A DNA stretch of 64,000 nucleotides from Thermovirga lienii DSM 17291 (GCA_000233775.1 CP003096.1:496001-560000); one strand, 5' to 3'. Shown: positions 52,447-60,630, counted from the stretch's first letter. Program-made: numbers and translations. Notes: generated by a model from the sequence alone, not told the origin.

Positions 52447-53148
52447 ATGATGGAAGAGAAGAAAATCGGATGTGCAAGGCCTACGGGGGCATTGGTGGGA
52501 GGAGAGGATGTAAAAGAGATAGTACAGGAGGTGAAACCGTCTATGACTGTCATGGTGGGAAGGCATGCTCCAGATTTCGAGGCTCCTGCGTATTATCAGG
52601 GAAAGTTTGTCACGGTTAAGCTCTCAGAGTTCTTAGGCAAGTGGGTTTTGCTTTGTTTCTATCCTGGAGACTTTACCTTTGTCTGAGCCACGGAGGTGTC
52701 GGCGGTCGCCGACAGGTACAAGGAGTTTCAGGAGCTTGGTGTAGAAGTGCTGTCTGTCAGTGTGGACAGTCAGTTTGTTCATAAGGTATGGAATGACCAG
52801 GAGCTTTCGAAGATGGTAGAGGGCGGAGTTCCCTTCCCAATGATCTCCGATGCCGGAGGAAACTTGGGTAAGATATATGGTGTGTACGACGAGAAAGCCG
52901 GTGTGGACGTGAGGGGCCGCTTCATAATAGACCCAGACGGTGTCATACAGGCTATGGAGGTTTTGACTCCTCCGGTAGGCAGGAACGTGGACGAAGCCAT
53001 AAGACAGATCATGGCCTTCCAGCACGTAAGAAACACTGGTGGCAAAGAGGTGACGCCTTCAGGGTGGCAACCTGGAAAGAAGGTTTTAAAGCCTGGTCCG
53101 GACCTCGTAGGGGCCGTTTGGAAAGAGTGGACCCCCAAGGATATTTAG
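52447..53148 (+). CDS. prxU: Selenocysteine-containing peroxiredoxin (AhpC/Prx1-like, PrxU)
   Basis: One gene of 233 sense residues read through TGA 52684-52686 as selenocysteine 80. The context is [12 protein letters not shown], where ordinary peroxiredoxins have FTFVCPTE, so Sec replaces the peroxidatic cysteine. Reading frames before and after the TGA are the same, and both halves match AhpC/Prx1. The resolving-cysteine motif near the C-terminus (usually VCPAGW) reads VTPSGW, so no resolving Cys is present; Cys9 and Cys70 are the only cysteines. It reduces peroxides using thiols. ATG 52447 or 52450 follows GGAGGTGAG. A TATAAT box lies at 52402-52407, and a terminator follows. Confidence 0.9.
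52687..52716 (+). promoter_or_regulatory. Bacterial SECIS-like hairpin within prxU
   Basis: Immediately after the TGA, TGTCGGC (52697-52703) and GCCGACA (52708-52714) form a perfect 7-bp stem with a GGTC loop, 18-21 nt downstream of the stop. The GG(U)C-type loop and spacing resemble the E. coli fdhF SECIS (loop near 19-22 nt), to which SelB binds. Confidence 0.75.
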
Positions 53149-53176
53149 TTAATATGTGATGCCTGTAATTTTATGA

Positions 53177-53206
53177 GGGGCGCCTTTATGAAGGCGCCCC
53201 TTTTTT
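53177..53206 (+). terminator. Rho-independent terminator after prxU
   Basis: GGGGCGCCTT and AAGGCGCCCC pair around TATG, followed by TTTTTT. Confidence 0.92.
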
Positions 53207-53225
53207 CGAATTTTAACCAGAGGTA

Positions 53226-53253
53226 TTGACTTTTGGAGGAAAAGATATATATT
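53226..53253 (+). promoter_or_regulatory. Promoter of the DUF5320 gene
   Basis: TTGACT at 53226-53231 and TATATT at 53248-53253 are separated by 16 bp; the Fur-like box begins 11 bp downstream. Confidence 0.6.
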
Positions 53254-53263
53254 ATTCAATTAG

Positions 53264-53278
53264 TGATAATGATTATCA
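53264..53278. promoter_or_regulatory. Fur box
   Basis: TGATAATGATTATCA is a perfect 7-1-7 palindrome identical to the consensus binding site of Fur proteins. It covers the expected transcription start of the next gene, so iron-loaded Fur (or a relative such as PerR/Zur) should repress it. Confidence 0.75.
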
Positions 53279-53299
53279 ATAATAAGGGAGGGGTAAGCA

Positions 53300-53623
53300 A
53301 TGCCTAGAGGAGATAGAACAGGTCCTTTGGGTGCTGGCCCTAGGACAGGCCGCATGGCAGGGTATTGTTCCGGTTCCTCCGTGCCTGGTTATATGAATCC
53401 GTGGGTTGGCAGAGGCCCTTTTTGGCGTTTGGGCCGTGGGGGTAGAGGCCTCAGGAGGCGCTTTTGTTGGTGGGCCCCTTATGTTGTGGGCTTCCCGCCG
53501 GGGCCCTTGCCTTACCAGGAGCCCACGGAGGAGGAAGAAAAGGAATTCCTGAAAAGCCAGGCAGAAGTGTTACAGAAGGAATTGGACGCTTTGAGGAAAA
53601 GGCTGGAGGAGCTCGAAGGTTAG
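53300..53623 (+). CDS. DUF5320 domain protein under Fur-like control
   Basis: A 107-residue protein opening with the DUF5320 signature MPRGDRTGPLGAGPRTGR and an AGYCSG motif, then a glycine/arginine-rich stretch, a Trp-rich segment (FCWWAPYVV) and a C-terminal coiled coil (EEEEKEFLKSQAEVLQKELD). The family occurs in anaerobes, often near dinitrogenase iron-molybdenum cofactor-like proteins; its role is unknown. Start ATG 53300 follows AAGGGAGGGG. The Fur box upstream suggests a role in iron-limited conditions. Confidence 0.8.
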   Translation: MPRGDRTGPLGAGPRTGRMAGYCSGSSVPGYMNPWVGRGPFWRLGRGGRGLRRRFCWWAPYVVGFPPGPLPYQEPTEEEEKEFLKSQAEVLQKELDALRKRLEELEG

Positions 53624-53642
53624 AGGCAATGGAGATTGGGCT

Positions 53643-53668
53643 GACAAGGGGGCTTACGCCCCCTTGTC
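53643..53668. terminator. Hairpin between converging DUF5320 and RpiR genes
   Basis: GACAAGGGGGC and GCCCCCTTGTC form an 11-bp perfect stem around TTAC. It has no T tail on either strand, but the position between two stop codons fits a shared terminator. Confidence 0.6.
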
Positions 53669-54544
53669 TCAATATGTTATGCCCTTGGAAACCAGTATTT
53701 TCTCAAGGTTGCGGAGTTTGTCTTTTCCTGGGATTTTCTTTTCGTACCCTATGGTCGCTATAAGGGCATCTATAATGGTCATCACTGATACAACCGAGTA
53801 AAAGCCTTTGGACGGCGCAGCAGGCAAAATGACCGAAGACCATTGGGAGCCAGGAGATGCTACGTCGGTAGTTATGAGTATAGTTGTAGCCCCCTTGCTG
53901 CTTGCGTACTCCAAGGCATCAATCGTCCTTGTGGCGTAATGGGGGCCGCCAATGGAAATGGCAATAAGGGCATCTTTCTCAGAACAGGGGTAAAGTTCGG
54001 AGTACATGTTATCCGAGCCGACCATGCAGGGGAAGGATATGTTATCCAGGAATTGATTAAGCATCAAGTAGCAGTAAAGGGCAATGCCCTGGGTGGATCT
54101 TAGGCCGACGATGTAAATCCTTTCTGCAGAGCATAGGCTTTGAACTGCCCTAGGGAAATTTTCCATGAGCATGGGGCTGATGGAGTTTGTTATTGATTCA
54201 ATGTTGTCTTTGGCCACCTCTTGCAGTATGTTTCCCGCAGTGAAATTAAGCTTATTCCATGTCTCTTCCATCTGCCACCACAGGCTCGGTCCCGAAGAGA
54301 GCACGACTTTTCTTAGAGTCTCCAAAAAATCGTTGTATGAACCAAACCCCAGCTTTTTAATAGTCCTTATAACCGTTGCGGTGGAAACCCCACTGGATGC
54401 AGCGAGCTTTTCCACGGTCATAAAGGCTACGTTTCTGTAATTTTGCAGAATGAAATTGCACAGGAGGGCCTGGCTGCTAGTTAAGGTTTCTTTGCCTTGT
54501 CTTAACCTCGCAAATATATCCAAGTACTCTTTTGGGTTTTCCAT
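53669..54544 (-). CDS. RpiR/MurR-family transcriptional regulator with SIS domain
   Basis: A 291-residue regulator. The N-terminal HTH_6 domain contains VAFMTVEKLAASSGVSTATVIRTIKKLGFGSYNDFLE. The C-terminal SIS domain (about residues 120-270) has YIVGLRSTQGIAL and ALIAISIGG, which bind phosphosugar-type or other ligands. It faces away from the ornithine-cyclodeaminase and TRAP-TAXI genes and very probably controls them and itself through the repeated operators between them. ATG 54544 follows GAAAGGAG. Confidence 0.9.
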   Translation of the reverse strand: MENPKEYLDIFARLRQGKETLTSSQALLCNFILQNYRNVAFMTVEKLAASSGVSTATVIRTIKKLGFGSYNDFLETLRKVVLSSGPSLWWQMEETWNKLNFTAGNILQEVAKDNIESITNSISPMLMENFPRAVQSLCSAERIYIVGLRSTQGIALYCYLMLNQFLDNISFPCMVGSDNMYSELYPCSEKDALIAISIGGPHYATRTIDALEYASSKGATTILITTDVASPGSQWSSVILPAAPSKGFYSVVSVMTIIDALIATIGYEKKIPGKDKLRNLEKILVSKGITY

Positions 54545-54635
54545 TAATAATGCTCCTTTCGCCTAATCCTTAACTTCATCTTGGTTTGGGGAGAGATTGA
54601 CGAGTTTTCCGAAACTAAGTAATATAAGACTGTCT

Positions 54636-54649
54636 GTAATAAATATTAC
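54636..54649. promoter_or_regulatory. Operator 1 in the divergent RpiR/OCD region
   Basis: GTAATAAATATTAC is an inverted repeat (GTAATA/TATTAC around AA). A second copy in opposite orientation lies exactly 30 bp downstream, three helical turns away. Confidence 0.55.
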
Positions 54650-54665
54650 CAAAATAAGCAAAAAA

Positions 54666-54679
54666 GTAAAATTTATTAC
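54666..54679. promoter_or_regulatory. Operator 2 in the divergent RpiR/OCD region
   Basis: GTAAAATTTATTAC, which on the other strand reads GTAATAAATTTTAC, matches operator 1 at 13 of 14 positions. The pair suits two RpiR dimers. Confidence 0.55.
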
Positions 54680-54701
54680 CATCATGATTGGAGTGTGGGC
54701 A

Positions 54702-55799
54702 ATGTCAAAAAGGTGGGAGATCCTTTATTTAAGTCAAGAGGATTGCGTAAAAGCCGGAGGAACGGACATGAAGGGTGCCATGAAAGCCACTGAAAGGTCC
54801 TTTTTCCTGCATGGCAAGGGAGACTTTATCCAGCCTGGGAAACCGGTTATAAGGTGGGGAGGTCCAGAGACGGAGGAGACCCTGGGCAGGATAATGTCCA
54901 TGCCCTCCTTTCTTGGCGGTGAGAAGTATAAAGATGAACTCGTTTCAAGGGGTCTATTGGGCCCAGTGAACACTGCGGGGATCAAGTTTATCCCCAGTAG
55001 GCCGTGGAATCCCACTAAATACGGGTTGCCTCGAGCTAGCGCAATAATCATTATAGTTGATCCGGATACACTGATTCCTCAATGCGTGATGGATGGAGCC
55101 ATAGTAAGTGCCATGAGGACTGGGGCAGCTTCCGGCGTCGCAGCAAAGTACCTTGCAAGAAAAGATGCAGAAGTTATGGGACTCGTTGGTGCAAGTGTTC
55201 AAGGTAGAACACAGCTGGCGGCGATGAAATGTGCACTGCCTACATTGAAAGTATGCAAGGTCTATGATATAAATGCTGAAGCATCCCAGAAATTCAAGGA
55301 AGCCATGTCCGAAGTTGTGGGTATGGAGATCGTTCCTGTTAGCAGCGCAGAAGAGGCCTTCAGAGGTTCCGACGTCATAAGCACCGCGACCATGGCAAGG
55401 GAAGCTTACGTGAAACCTGAGTGGTACAATAAAGGTGCATTCCACGTTGAAATTTCTTTTTGGGATACCCCTCCCTCGGCTTTGACAGTTTTTGACAAGA
55501 TCTTTGTGGACGATTGGTATCAGGTAAAACACCATGGAGTAGATGTGTCTTACAGAGCAGTAAGAGATGGTTTTATAACAGAGGACAAAATATGTGGAAA
55601 CCTTGGAGAGGTTGTGGTTGGCTCCAAGAAGGGACGGGAAAGGGACGAGGAAATCATCTTCTTCAATCCTATAGGCCTAGGGATTCACGATCTTTCAGAA
55701 GCTTTCAGGGTGTTCCAGTCCGCGAAGGAAAAGGGTATAGGTAGAATGATTCCCCTGTGGGAAGACCCCAACGAGTGGCTTAACAATCTGAAAGTGTAA
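54702..55799 (+). CDS. Ornithine cyclodeaminase/mu-crystallin family enzyme
   Basis: A 365-residue protein of the OCD/mu-crystallin family (annotated elsewhere as tyramine oxidase subunit B-like). It has VMDGAIVSAMRTGAASGVAAKYLAR (the substrate and NAD platform), then a Rossmann motif LVGASVQGRTQLAA and VYDINAEA. The C-terminal GNLGEVVVGSKKGR is typical. Members make proline from ornithine or reduce imino acids such as ketimines. It lies 71 bp upstream of a TRAP-TAXI transporter, so its substrate may be imported by it. ATG 54702 follows GGAGTGTGGG; an ATG six codons earlier is less well placed. Confidence 0.85.
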   Translation: MSKRWEILYLSQEDCVKAGGTDMKGAMKATERSFFLHGKGDFIQPGKPVIRWGGPETEETLGRIMSMPSFLGGEKYKDELVSRGLLGPVNTAGIKFIPSRPWNPTKYGLPRASAIIIIVDPDTLIPQCVMDGAIVSAMRTGAASGVAAKYLARKDAEVMGLVGASVQGRTQLAAMKCALPTLKVCKVYDINAEASQKFKEAMSEVVGMEIVPVSSAEEAFRGSDVISTATMAREAYVKPEWYNKGAFHVEISFWDTPPSALTVFDKIFVDDWYQVKHHGVDVSYRAVRDGFITEDKICGNLGEVVVGSKKGRERDEEIIFFNPIGLGIHDLSEAFRVFQSAKEKGIGRMIPLWEDPNEWLNNLKV

Positions 55800-55870
55800 T
55801 AATATTGGGTTTAGGCGATTTTAGCCCAGTAGTGGCTAATTGCAAAAAAAAAGAAAAGGAGGAGTAGAGA

Positions 55871-56869
55871 GTGAAGAAAAAAGCTTTAATGACTGTCATG
55901 GCGCTGTTGTTAGTAGGGTGTTTTGCTTTCAGTGCAGGAGCAGTTGAGTTCGTCACCATCGTGACTGGCTCGACGGGAGGGACGTATTATCCGGTAGGTA
56001 CCATACTGGCGAATCATTTTAACCAGAAGCTTTTAAAGAGCGGCTACAAGTTCTCGGCTCAAAGTTCCGGTGGGACCACAGAGAACCTTGACATGTTGAA
56101 GAAAAGCGAAGCCCAGATGGCCATAGCCATGTGTAACCTCACGGGATTCGCATACACCGGAACCAACAGATATGAGGGAAAACCCAATCCCAACCTCCGC
56201 TACGTCATAGGGTTGTGGCCTGAGGTGTCTCAGTTCGTATATGCAAAGTCCTCCGGAATCAAGGGATGGAGCGATCTCAAAGGAAAGAAGATAGCGGTAG
56301 GACCGGCTGCGTCAGGTACGGAGTTCAGCACCCGAACAATTCTCAAAGCTGTTGCAGGATTGACCTTTGACGATATAACCCCTGAGTACCTGGGATACAG
56401 CGAAGCTTCTCAGGCCTTGCAGAACGGTCGTATAGATGCAGCTCTCCTTGAGGCTGGATACCCCACGTCCGCGGTGACCGAACTTTATGCAGGTAAGACA
56501 GAAGTTGATATGCTCATTTTCGACGACGAGGCTAAAAAGAAGCTCTTTGAGGCTGCTCCTTGGTATGCTCCTGTAACCGTACCAGCAGGCACCTATCCTA
56601 AGCAGGACAAGGATCTTCCCTTGGTTGGCGTAAAGTGTGCCCTTCTAGCTCATCCCGACGTGAAAGAGGAAGTAGTGTATAACGCCCTCAAGGTCATATA
56701 CGAGGATAGAGAGGATCTGCTTAAGGAGCACGCGGTCTTCTACAAGGTTGATTTCGAGAACCCCCTGGCAGGGCTTTATGGTGCCCCGCTGCATCCAGGA
56801 GCGGTCAAATTCTTCAAGGAGAAGGGCTTGAATATCCCCGAAGAGTTGCTTCCGCCTGAAATGAAATAA
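55871..56869 (+). CDS. TRAP transporter solute-binding protein, TAXI family
   Basis: A 332-residue exported protein: signal peptide about residues 1-24 (ending SAGA), then the TAXI fold opening VTIVTGSTGGTYYPVGTILAN, SSGGTTENLDMLKKSEAQMAI, and VIGLWPEVSQFVYAKSSGIK. TAXI proteins bind glutamate, other amino acids or dicarboxylates and deliver them to a fused DctQM permease, which follows. GTG 55871 has GGAGGAG upstream. A hairpin terminator separates it from the permease, so it should be made in excess. Confidence 0.92.
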   Translation: MKKKALMTVMALLLVGCFAFSAGAVEFVTIVTGSTGGTYYPVGTILANHFNQKLLKSGYKFSAQSSGGTTENLDMLKKSEAQMAIAMCNLTGFAYTGTNRYEGKPNPNLRYVIGLWPEVSQFVYAKSSGIKGWSDLKGKKIAVGPAASGTEFSTRTILKAVAGLTFDDITPEYLGYSEASQALQNGRIDAALLEAGYPTSAVTELYAGKTEVDMLIFDDEAKKKLFEAAPWYAPVTVPAGTYPKQDKDLPLVGVKCALLAHPDVKEEVVYNALKVIYEDREDLLKEHAVFYKVDFENPLAGLYGAPLHPGAVKFFKEKGLNIPEELLPPEMK

Positions 56870-56894
56870 TAACTGCAAGATGCAGTTATGGTTT

Positions 56895-56932
56895 GGCCGG
56901 CATGTATGTAGTTTTATGCTGCCGGCCTTTTT
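56895..56932 (+). terminator. Internal terminator between TAXI binding protein and permease
   Basis: GGCCGGCA (56895-56902) and TGCCGGCC (56920-56927) form an 8-bp stem with a long loop, followed by TTTTT. It lies inside the operon, a known way to lower permease expression relative to the binding protein. Confidence 0.75.
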
Positions 56933-56959
56933 AATCTTAAAGGATGGAGAGGTAGATTC

Positions 56960-58885
56960 ATGGAGTTCATCAAGAAGTTGATCCCTAAGGGAGAGCACAT
57001 TCCAACTCGCCAATTTGCAGGGAAAATTGGCCTTATTGCCCTGATTTTGACCGTGGGTACATCTTTGATCCATGCATGGATGAATAGTTTTGGCCTTTTG
57101 ATGGCCATAAAGATGAATGCCATACATTTAGGTACCGTCATGGCCATTGTCTTCCTATACTATCCAGCCACAGCCAAATCTCCCAAGGACAGGCCCAGTG
57201 TGCTGGACTGGATTTTTGCCGCTTTGGCCCTTACGGGGGCTTTTTACATTCTTACCCAGTACGACAGGATTTTGGCGGCTCACTTGAACGTTGGGATTGC
57301 CGATTTGGCCATGGCGACGGTGACCATGCTCTTGTTGATAGAGGCCAGTAGGAGGGCAGTTGGGCTTCCTTTGACCATATTGAGCATAATCTTTGTTTTA
57401 TATACTAAGTTTGGTCCGTATTTCCCGGGACTTTTTGCCCATCAAGGTTTCAGCTGGGAGAGAATAATAATAAGAATGGGCCTAACTGACGAGGGTATCT
57501 ACGGTGTCTCCCTGATGGTTTCCTCAACCTACGTTTTCATGTTCATCTTGTTCGGAGCGTTTCTTGCAGCCACCAAGACCAGCGACTTCTTCAACGATTT
57601 CTCTCTGGCGCTCGCCGGCAAATACAGAGGGGGGCCTGCTAAGGTGGCAGTGGTCGCCTCTGCTCTGATGGGCAGCATCTCAGGCAGTGCCCAAGCGAAC
57701 GTGGCAACCACGGGGGCGATAACCATACCTTTGATGAAGCGAGTAGGGTATGCTCCCCATTTCGCAGGAGCAGTCGAGGCAGCAGCAAGCACCGGGGGTA
57801 TTCTTATGCCTCCCATAATGGGAGCTGCTGCGTTCATCATGAGCACCTTTCTTGGGGTCCCTTACGCTAAGATAATGTTGGCAGGCGCAACTCCTGCAAT
57901 ACTTTATTATCTGGCCATAATGTTCATGGTGGATCTCAGAGCGAAGAAACGAGGGTTGAAGGGGCTGAGCGCCAGTGAAATTCCCCCGTTGAAGGAAACC
58001 CTTCTGAAGAGAGGGCACATGATGATTCCTCTTGGCCTCATAATATATTTCTTGCTTGCAGGATACACACCTCTGTTCTCAGCCTTTTTAGGGCTGGTGT
58101 CGGTCATAGTGTTGTCGTTCTTGCGCAAAGAGACAAGAATGTCACTGAGGGATTTCATAAACGCTCTTGATCTAGGAGCTCGTAGCGCAGCTCCAGTGGG
58201 GATAGCATGTGGAGTGGTAGGTTTTATAGTTGGCTCCGTTGGCATGACTGGAGTGGGCCAAATTGTGGCTCTTAACATAATAATGTTCTCCGGTGGTAAA
58301 TTGTGGGCTGCTCTGATTTTGTGCATGTTTGCTGCTTTGGTGTTGGGAATGGGCCTTCCTGCAACGGCTTGTTACATAATAACGGCTACCATTGCTGCTC
58401 CAGCGCTCCAGCAGATGGGTGTGACTCCCATAGCTGCCCACTTCTTTGCTTTCTATTATGGCACTATGTCTGCTGTCGTACCGCCAGTTGCCCTTACCAG
58501 CTATACGGCAGCGGGGCTTGCGGGAGCCAAGCCAATGAGGGTTGCCATCCACGGGTTTGGTTTGGCCCTTTCGGGGTTACTTTTGCCGTACCTATTTGTT
58601 TACAACAACGCCCTGTTGTTAGTGGATACCACCTTGAAAGCGTACCTTTTTACTGTATCCATGGCTTTGGTTGGTGTGTTCTCGTTATCAGTGGGCATTA
58701 TTGGTATGTTGAAGACAAACATGCCTGTATGGGAAAGGGTTCTTTTTGCTGTTATAGGCATAGGAATGGTAAGCCCCCTTGGAGTCTACAAACTCGCGGG
58801 GTTGGTGCTTTTTACGGGAATGGTCGTCCAGCACTATTGGAGAAATAAAAAGATTCTGGAAAATCCTCAACCTGATACTCTTTAG
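56960..58885 (+). CDS. TRAP transporter fused permease (DctQ-DctM type)
   Basis: A 641-residue permease with roughly 16 or more helices. The first four (about residues 20-165) correspond to the small DctQ subunit. The rest is the DctM transport domain with MGSISGSAQANVATTGAITIPLMKR (the helical hairpin motif), AAASTGGILMPPIMGAAAFIM, and MGLPATACYIITATIAAPAL. It couples solute uptake to a Na+ gradient, consistent with the sodium antiporters in the window. It pairs with the TAXI protein upstream. Confidence 0.92.
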   Translation: MEFIKKLIPKGEHIPTRQFAGKIGLIALILTVGTSLIHAWMNSFGLLMAIKMNAIHLGTVMAIVFLYYPATAKSPKDRPSVLDWIFAALALTGAFYILTQYDRILAAHLNVGIADLAMATVTMLLLIEASRRAVGLPLTILSIIFVLYTKFGPYFPGLFAHQGFSWERIIIRMGLTDEGIYGVSLMVSSTYVFMFILFGAFLAATKTSDFFNDFSLALAGKYRGGPAKVAVVASALMGSISGSAQANVATTGAITIPLMKRVGYAPHFAGAVEAAASTGGILMPPIMGAAAFIMSTFLGVPYAKIMLAGATPAILYYLAIMFMVDLRAKKRGLKGLSASEIPPLKETLLKRGHMMIPLGLIIYFLLAGYTPLFSAFLGLVSVIVLSFLRKETRMSLRDFINALDLGARSAAPVGIACGVVGFIVGSVGMTGVGQIVALNIIMFSGGKLWAALILCMFAALVLGMGLPATACYIITATIAAPALQQMGVTPIAAHFFAFYYGTMSAVVPPVALTSYTAAGLAGAKPMRVAIHGFGLALSGLLLPYLFVYNNALLLVDTTLKAYLFTVSMALVGVFSLSVGIIGMLKTNMPVWERVLFAVIGIGMVSPLGVYKLAGLVLFTGMVVQHYWRNKKILENPQPDTL

Positions 58886-58916
58886 GTTAGGTTTATATTT
58901 TTTGAAGGCCGAGTTG

Positions 58917-58963
58917 CAAAAAGGCCGGAAGAAGCTCTTACTCAGCTGATTCCGGCCTTTTTT
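58917..58963 (+). terminator. Rho-independent terminator after the TRAP permease
   Basis: AAGGCCGGAA (58921-58930) and TTCCGGCCTT (58950-58959) pair around a 19-nt loop with a T run to 58963. Confidence 0.85.
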
Positions 58964-58975
58964 GTTGACGACGTT

Positions 58976-59221
58976 TTAGGTCCTAGGAAGTTGTTTGGAG
59001 AAGTCGAAAGAAGGGCTTTCTGAGGACGAAAGAGTTTTGTATAGCTCTTTAAAGATGGATATCGCTTCTTCTTCCGAATTGAATTCACCCAATATATGGA
59101 AGGTGTCGCTGTTACTAATTTGTCCCTCGATGAACGTTTTTTTGTATCCTTCCAGGCGTTTTATGCGGAATGCTACGCAGTTCATTATTTCTTTCCCACT
59201 TTGACTCATAACCCATGCCAT
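58976..59221 (-). CDS. Small hypothetical protein (81 residues)
   Basis: Starting at ATG 59221 after AGGTGA, this protein reads MAWVMSQSGKEIMNCVAFRIKR and continues with FNSEEEAISIFKELYKTLSS. It is soluble and mixed alpha/beta, with alternating strands and a helix suggestive of a small RNA- or regulator-like fold, but I recognise no family. It lies downstream of tRNA-Ser on the same strand. The longer upstream frame lacks a ribosome site. Confidence 0.55.
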   Translation of the reverse strand: MAWVMSQSGKEIMNCVAFRIKRLEGYKKTFIEGQISNSDTFHILGEFNSEEEAISIFKELYKTLSSSESPSFDFSKQLPRT

Positions 59222-59489
59222 GAAGTTCACCTGCCTTGGTTTTTGCAATTTGCTGCGTTTTTCTACTAAATATAATAGCACTAAATATTGAAATTAGGTT
59301 TTATATGGGTGCAATTTGCCAAGGCATTTGTTGTTTTGCCGGAGATACAACCCTTTTCGACCTTGTTATATTTGCAAAACACTCTGTTTGTCGGAACAGT
59401 AGAGATTGCCGCAACCTGATTGCATACTGAGGGATTAAAATTGCAGGGGTTGTTTTAAAATTAAGTAGGAAGCGAGAGGACTATATCTC

Positions 59490-59577
59490 TGGCGGAGGGC
59501 GAGGGATTCGAACCCCCGGAAGGTTGCCCTTCAACTGATTTCAAGTCAGCCGCCTTCGACCGCTCGGCCAGCCCTCC
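59490..59577 (-). tRNA. serT: tRNA-Ser (anticodon UGA)
   Basis: On the minus strand an 88-nt gene folds as a class II tRNA. The acceptor arms are GGAGGGC and GCCCTCC, the D-arm region is GCCGAGCGG, the anticodon loop is CTTGAAA, there is a long variable arm, the T-arm contains GGTTCGAATCC, the discriminator base is G, and the CCA end is encoded. Serine identity follows from the anticodon, the G73 discriminator and the long variable arm. Confidence 0.97.
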
Positions 59578-59667
59578 GCTGTAACCCATTATACGCGAAA
59601 ACCTATTATAATAATAAGTGGAGATAATGCCAACCTCCGGATTTAAAAAATAGAAAGGGTGATAACC

Positions 59668-60057
59668 ATGCACAAAAAGTTGCTACTTATGTGTATAACA
59701 TGCCTGGTTTTCCTGCTGGTAGCAGGGGCAGGCTTCGCAGCTGAGACAAGCAGTTGTACGGTACCAGAGGACATGTCCTTGGTGATAGTGTCTGCCAATT
59801 GGGAGTTCGATATCGAAAGCGGCACTGTTAACGGCAAGGCCGTGGTCAAGAACATTTCAGATAGAACCCTTACGGCTCCCGGAGTGATCGTTAGTTTTTA
59901 CGACATAGAAGGTAAACAGTTGAGCCAGCTTCCCTTGAGGGGCCCCAAGGCCAAGTTGGAGCCAAAAAGTACATCGACGGTTGATATCAAGGTTAAACTT
60001 AAAGAGATTCCCCAAACGATATTGATGGCTCCCTTCGAGGGCCTATGGTCCACCTGA
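59668..60057 (+). CDS. Exported FxLYD-domain protein
   Basis: A 129-residue protein: signal peptide (residues 1-23, ending GFAAE), then an immunoglobulin-like FxLYD domain with SANWEFDIESGTVNGKAVVKN, the characteristic VIVSFYDIEGKQL strand, and a closing VDIKVKL. The domain is common in secreted or lipoprotein anaerobe proteins and has no defined activity. ATG 59668 follows GAAAGGGTGA. Confidence 0.75.
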   Translation: MHKKLLLMCITCLVFLLVAGAGFAAETSSCTVPEDMSLVIVSANWEFDIESGTVNGKAVVKNISDRTLTAPGVIVSFYDIEGKQLSQLPLRGPKAKLEPKSTSTVDIKVKLKEIPQTILMAPFEGLWST

Positions 60058-60142
60058 GGCTAAGTATGTTTTCGCGTGGCGAAAACACTTACAGCGTGGG
60101 GATGTCTGATTTCAATAACTGCTCTTAGAGAGGTGAGTATCA

Positions 60143-60562
60143 ATGAACATGGAAGAGATCATAGAGAGCTACGTGTGTCGTCCTTGCAAGGTTGCAGTAA
60201 TAGGTGCTTCTCAGAAGCAGGATAGGCCGGTCTTTGGTGTTATGGAATACCTAAAGGGACAAAATTTTGACCTGTACCCCGTTAACCCCTCTATTGCGGG
60301 AGAAGAGGTGCTGGGCTTTCTGTGTTACTCCTCATTGAGTGAGGTCCCTGAAAATGTGGATGTGGTATGTCTTTTCGTATCTCCTAGACACCAGGAGCCA
60401 ATCCTGGAGGAAATAAGAAAACTTCCTTACAAACCAGTGGTGTGGATGCAGCCGGGAGCCGAGAACGACGAGGCAGAAAGAAAATTGACAGAAGAAGGAT
60501 ATACGGTGGTAAAGGGTGCCTGCATAATGATGACCCATCAGGTCTACTGTGCAGGAGACTAA
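60143..60562 (+). CDS. CoA-binding domain protein (YccU-like)
   Basis: A 139-residue single-domain Rossmann protein: VAVIGASQKQDRPVFGVMEYL with the nucleotide-binding loop, LYPVNPSIAGEEVLG, SEVPENVDVVCLFVSP, and VWMQPGAENDEA. These are typical of the CoA-binding (CoA_binding_2) family. It may regulate or carry CoA; the partner is unknown. ATG 60143 is used; a second ATG two codons on is equally possible. Confidence 0.88.
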   Translation: MNMEEIIESYVCRPCKVAVIGASQKQDRPVFGVMEYLKGQNFDLYPVNPSIAGEEVLGFLCYSSLSEVPENVDVVCLFVSPRHQEPILEEIRKLPYKPVVWMQPGAENDEAERKLTEEGYTVVKGACIMMTHQVYCAGD

Positions 60563-60590
60563 TTTTTGTAAGAGCGCTCCAGATTGGGTG

Positions 60591-60619
60591 TTGATATTTT
60601 GGGCGTAGGGGTGTAGTAT
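60591..60619 (+). promoter_or_regulatory. Promoter of the nifS operon
   Basis: TTGATA at 60591-60596 and TAGTAT at 60614-60619 are 17 bp apart; TATAGT at 60617-60622 is an alternative -10. Confidence 0.45.
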
Positions 60620-60630
60620 AGTCGCGAAAG

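Noticed and set aside
52447-52686. A short peroxiredoxin fragment ending at TGA, with a second gene from 52696
   Set aside because: Both parts are in one frame, the TGA stands exactly at the peroxidatic Cys codon, and a SECIS-like hairpin follows, so a single selenoprotein is the better explanation than a broken gene.
59236-59430. A 64-codon hydrophobic frame upstream of tRNA-Ser
   Set aside because: No ribosome site, and cysteine/isoleucine-rich translation of an AT-rich gap; nothing supports it as a gene.
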